Positions 63,401 to 64,000 of a stretch of DNA of 64,000 bases are shown here, one piece after another (the stretch's first letter is position 1; every line of letters starts with the position of its first letter). Location of the stretch: the NCBI GenBank assembly GCA_010015805.1, contig ML978126.1, positions 992,001 to 1,056,000 of the forward strand, in the 5' to 3' direction. Source of the DNA: Rhizodiscina lignyota (Eukaryota > Ascomycota > Dothideomycetes > Aulographales > Rhizodiscinaceae). The position numbers were made by a program, and so were the translations under genes. The notes under the pieces were generated by a model. The model saw only the letters and a list, made by a program, of their open reading frames with translations. It was not told the origin of the DNA and did no database searches.

Positions 63401-64000
63401 TGTCTGTCGGAACGATGGATTGCAGTTCCCGGTCTGTGGCATACGGATGAATGAACGCCTGCGTAGAATTAGAGTCGCTTCCTGGTCCCGAAGATGTGCT
63501 TAAGAACACGATGACTCCTCGTTCGGCAGCCGCACAGGCAATGAGCTTAGCCAAAAACGGATCAGCATCATGGACCCAGATTGGTCCTTTGACATCCCAT
63601 ACGAGGCTTTCAGCGATGAGGGTTCCCAAGAGCGCCTGCGCATCTTTCACAGTATCAAACTCGCCGTCGAGAGGGACTATGTCCTCCTTACTCACGCTAA
63701 GAAGCGATCGAGGAGAGGCGGAGAATGTTACCACCTTACGGTGAGTTCCCACTACCGAACCGACACATACGTAACAGGGCTTTTGGTTGCTTGTTCTGAA
63801 AGGGAAGTACGATGAAGCGTGGATTTGGATCTGGACGGTCTCGGCCGCCAACGCCACTTTGGTCGAGTCCTCCACCTGTCGAAGTGTACGGGAGCCATTG
63901 GTATCGACAATTTCCACACAATTGGATGTGGGAGACATGGCGTAGGTGATATCTCTCCTCTCCGAGTTCAACCTGTTGTTCATCGTCTCGCTAGGAAGGA
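57432..64000 (-). CDS. PKS-NRPS hybrid synthetase, C-terminal part (KR-ACP-C-A-PCP-R), truncated by the window edge
   Basis: The frame is open from the stop at 57432 to the right edge (at least 2,188 residues), so the KS, AT, DH, MT and ER parts lie outside. Numbering from the Met at 63983: KR at about 305-490 (YLLVGLASELGLSICDWM; FSSLSCVMGNPGQSNYAAAN with the catalytic Ser and Tyr), ACP with LGIDSLVAVEI (Ser 628), condensation domain at about 745-1180 with HHIALDG at 877, adenylation domain at about 1205-1710 (IYTSGSTSTPKG; NLYGPAEAT; YRTGDKG; C-terminal Lys in NGKRDKSK), PCP with VGGNSLLLL (about 1769), and a terminal thioester-reductase domain from about 1860 (VLTGATGFLGRHIL; HGYEASKW). 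It would join one polyketide chain to one amino acid. The reductase Tyr and Lys are intact, so release may be reductive (aldehyde); Dieckmann-type release to a tetramic acid cannot be excluded. No intron is needed in the visible part. Confidence 0.95.
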   Translation of the reverse strand, partial: LPSETMNNRLNSERRDITYAMSPTSNCVEIVDTNGSRTLRQVEDSTKVALAAETVQIQIHASSYFPFRTSNQKPCYVCVGSVVGTHRKVVTFSASPRSLLSVSKEDIVPLDGEFDTVKDAQALLGTLIAESLVWDVKGPIWVHDADPFLAKLIACAAAERGVIVFLSTSSGPGSDSNSTQAFIHPYATDRELQSIVPTDIQAFVNFGEANNLVDYVTRTSNHEVETRGIIGQGHDVNPIVLNYDREEMIRIATRSGSSPSLGFVADDVAIHEPIPVNQVARLSGPVYPTTVLRWEGVESVDIKISPLNAFNLFSENKTYLLVGLASELGLSICDWMVTHGARHIAITSRNPKVDAEVLKDLQRRGANIRVLPLDISDKEAVLRIYGDLCATMPPIAGVANAAMVLNDKLFTNMSLEDFEVALRPKVDGTRNLDELFYSTQLDFFICFSSLSCVMGNPGQSNYAAANMYMHALTRQRRQRGVAASIMDIAFLLGIGFVARNLEQYEEHLNKFGYMRMSEPEFHEIFAEAIVAGRPDSKEDPEIIIGIGEEVNALWHSNPRFATYVHNEHGAEDADGNQAQSSQSIQGRLATVRNSEEALAVLLGACIDKFAMILQVSAEAIDPSAQLLKLGIDSLVAVEIRSWFLKEVHVDIPVLKILGGSSLADICQDALAMLPPSMINSLETDPPQPETEVNDNKTLQTPVFGNSRDVSPAPTGTFSSQADGTSGTPLTTPSASEAGLPEKKANEDEHAYERMGEMSPGQSRLYFLHLYLEDKTTYNVTMSGQLRGPLEIARLRRALNTIAMKHEGLRTSFFLDSATGKAMQGVGHEPHIIFEHSDVQDDSEVQAAVDTNKRFNFDLEAGLWMKVHVLSRSWSQHHIVFTFHHIALDGVSWGIFLTELDQAYAGKDVGLPRQQALDLSDKRREEREPARLRKELQFWRDTFDSVPETLPLFPISRVQCRHLLKAYDTAAVDVVLEAPVVRQIKQASSELQITSFHFYLSAIASFISRCIGVDDFVIGILDANRNEAEERTTMGYFTNLLPLRFRMNAGERFNNLARRTRDNTFAALSHANADFDTILDTLKVSRSGDQNPLFQIAVNYRMGGSKTMPLGKCEIEWTSSTDARNPYDLIIDISEIAEGTIISFTTQSYLYSAADTRMLMTWYLRSLEGFATNTSRLASDCSLGASLDIQHAVDLGRGDRIVVEWQAPTLAHRIHEMATLNTKSIAIKDGYGRRLTYRAMMDRVNYITSQLRDLSAGSYVGVLLHPNADAICALLAIMDLGLVYVPLDLRNPAGRLAAIVADCRPSVIICQGETLSSAKELLMAAENSKVDLLNVSTLIEGGSESLQAPATCVARPHDPGFAIYTSGSTSTPKGVLLTHAALLNQIWAISKLFGIGKEVVLQQSSFGFDLSLEQIFSALANGGTLVVASKEARGDAIQISNLILSEGVTYTEFVPSEYLYLLRYGYHILKACSSWKYAFSGGEKVTAQLRRGFKKLGLSNLRLVNLYGPAEATLSCTRCVIPYTEDDIEDESPAGRVMPNYSVVIVDENMNPMPAGFPGEICIGGAGNAVGYVNRPEETARKFVPNRISPSQDSLEGWDKLYRTGDKGRMLESGFLHFMGRLDGDSQVKIRGMRIELEEIAKVIVSESRSAIVDAAVSLRSSDLLVAFVVFSDDFTGDKSAFLEQLKACLPLPAYMSPTNIVAIDEIPRSPNGKRDKSKIDSLPVPSSQDASELYEENLTDLEAQVVAVWQEVLPGAVQLSRLTSDADFFLVGGNSLLLLKLRTELRMAFGCDVTLPELFRASTIRGMASTIRTATYGEQILDQEIDWSTEIRALCDGLSPDALAPPAIAVSNPDAGAMLPKTGLCVVLTGATGFLGRHILDCLVRDKRVGEVHCISIRSNAKGEPRHVAVTSPKVIEYTGDLADRNLGLSNSELEQLTTRADVFIHNGADVSFMKTYRSLRRPNVLATRRLAEMALAASASFHFVSTASVARFYPGDSLPEVSIQATELLPVDGQHGYEASKWVGEALLEALAVDYGLRSWIHRPTSIAGEGVPEMDIVTTLYAYCKLLHAVPRFHGAVSGAFDFVPVRAVAEGIADAALDSVGVDTGRAVRASCEYLHHCSDVKVSLQSLRRHMEEEEGVAFDELDFEVWLERARDAGLGELVNGVLKSALENEQTLTLPVIHRGSN

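Noticed and set aside
1-64000. CRISPR arrays, bacterial operons, riboswitches and rRNA genes
   Set aside because: None expected in fungal nuclear DNA and none seen; the tandem repeats present are minisatellites without spacers.
57400-64000. Reading the last gene as a stand-alone NRPS-like reductase
   Set aside because: A KR with catalytic Ser and Tyr and an ACP precede the condensation domain and the frame is open to the edge, so it is the end of a PKS-NRPS.

Overview
The window is fungal nuclear DNA, from a filamentous ascomycete (Pezizomycotina). The evidence is short introns (about 48-100 bases) with GTAAGT-type donors and CTAAC-like branch points, two HET-domain genes, an intron-split Zn(II)2Cys6 regulator, a PKS-NRPS hybrid, and G-to-A decay in a repeated sequence that looks like repeat-induced point mutation (RIP). 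The species cannot be told from the sequence. All exon structures were built by hand from splice signals, reading frame and family conservation; every multi-exon model given here keeps frame across its joins.

Left part (1-6528): repeat-rich and gene-poor. It holds one F-box-type gene (2910-4691) flanked by two diverged copies of a dispersed repeat. Each copy runs into a degenerate 17-base minisatellite.

Catabolic block (6529-17062): an AAAP amino-acid permease, a proline dehydrogenase, a peroxisomal DAO-type flavin oxidase, a YMC-like mitochondrial carrier, a pyrroline-5-carboxylate reductase and a DHDPS/HOGA-type lyase. Together they look like a cluster for proline or a related cyclic amino acid (hydroxyproline, pipecolate). 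The permease and the proline dehydrogenase each carry an in-frame stop at a conserved spot, so the block seems to be decaying or to rely on altered splicing. A fragment resembling a regulator's C-terminal tail lies beside it. Further metabolic genes follow to 28806: a D-aminopeptidase-like serine hydrolase, an MDR oxidoreductase, a flavoprotein-Rieske fusion, a HET gene and an HpaI-type aldolase. A fold-back MITE sits just after the aldolase.

Middle part (29882-54200): mostly ordinary housekeeping and regulatory genes. They are a small coiled-coil protein, a DUF6594-type membrane protein, an MFS phosphate/glycerophosphodiester permease, an M3 oligopeptidase, a disordered nuclear protein, a Zn2Cys6 regulator, a 4-coumarate-CoA-ligase-like enzyme ending in a PTS1-like signal, an MTP18-type mitochondrial protein, a PGAP4-like glycosyltransferase, a second HET protein and a small secreted cupredoxin.

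Right edge (54812-64000): a cytochrome P450 and the C-terminal 2,183+ residues of a PKS-NRPS (KR-ACP-C-A-PCP-R), transcribed in the same direction. This is the visible end of a secondary-metabolite cluster that continues beyond the window. Two small spliced genes that a simple ORF scan would miss (22163-22449 and 29882-30345) were recovered by hand.
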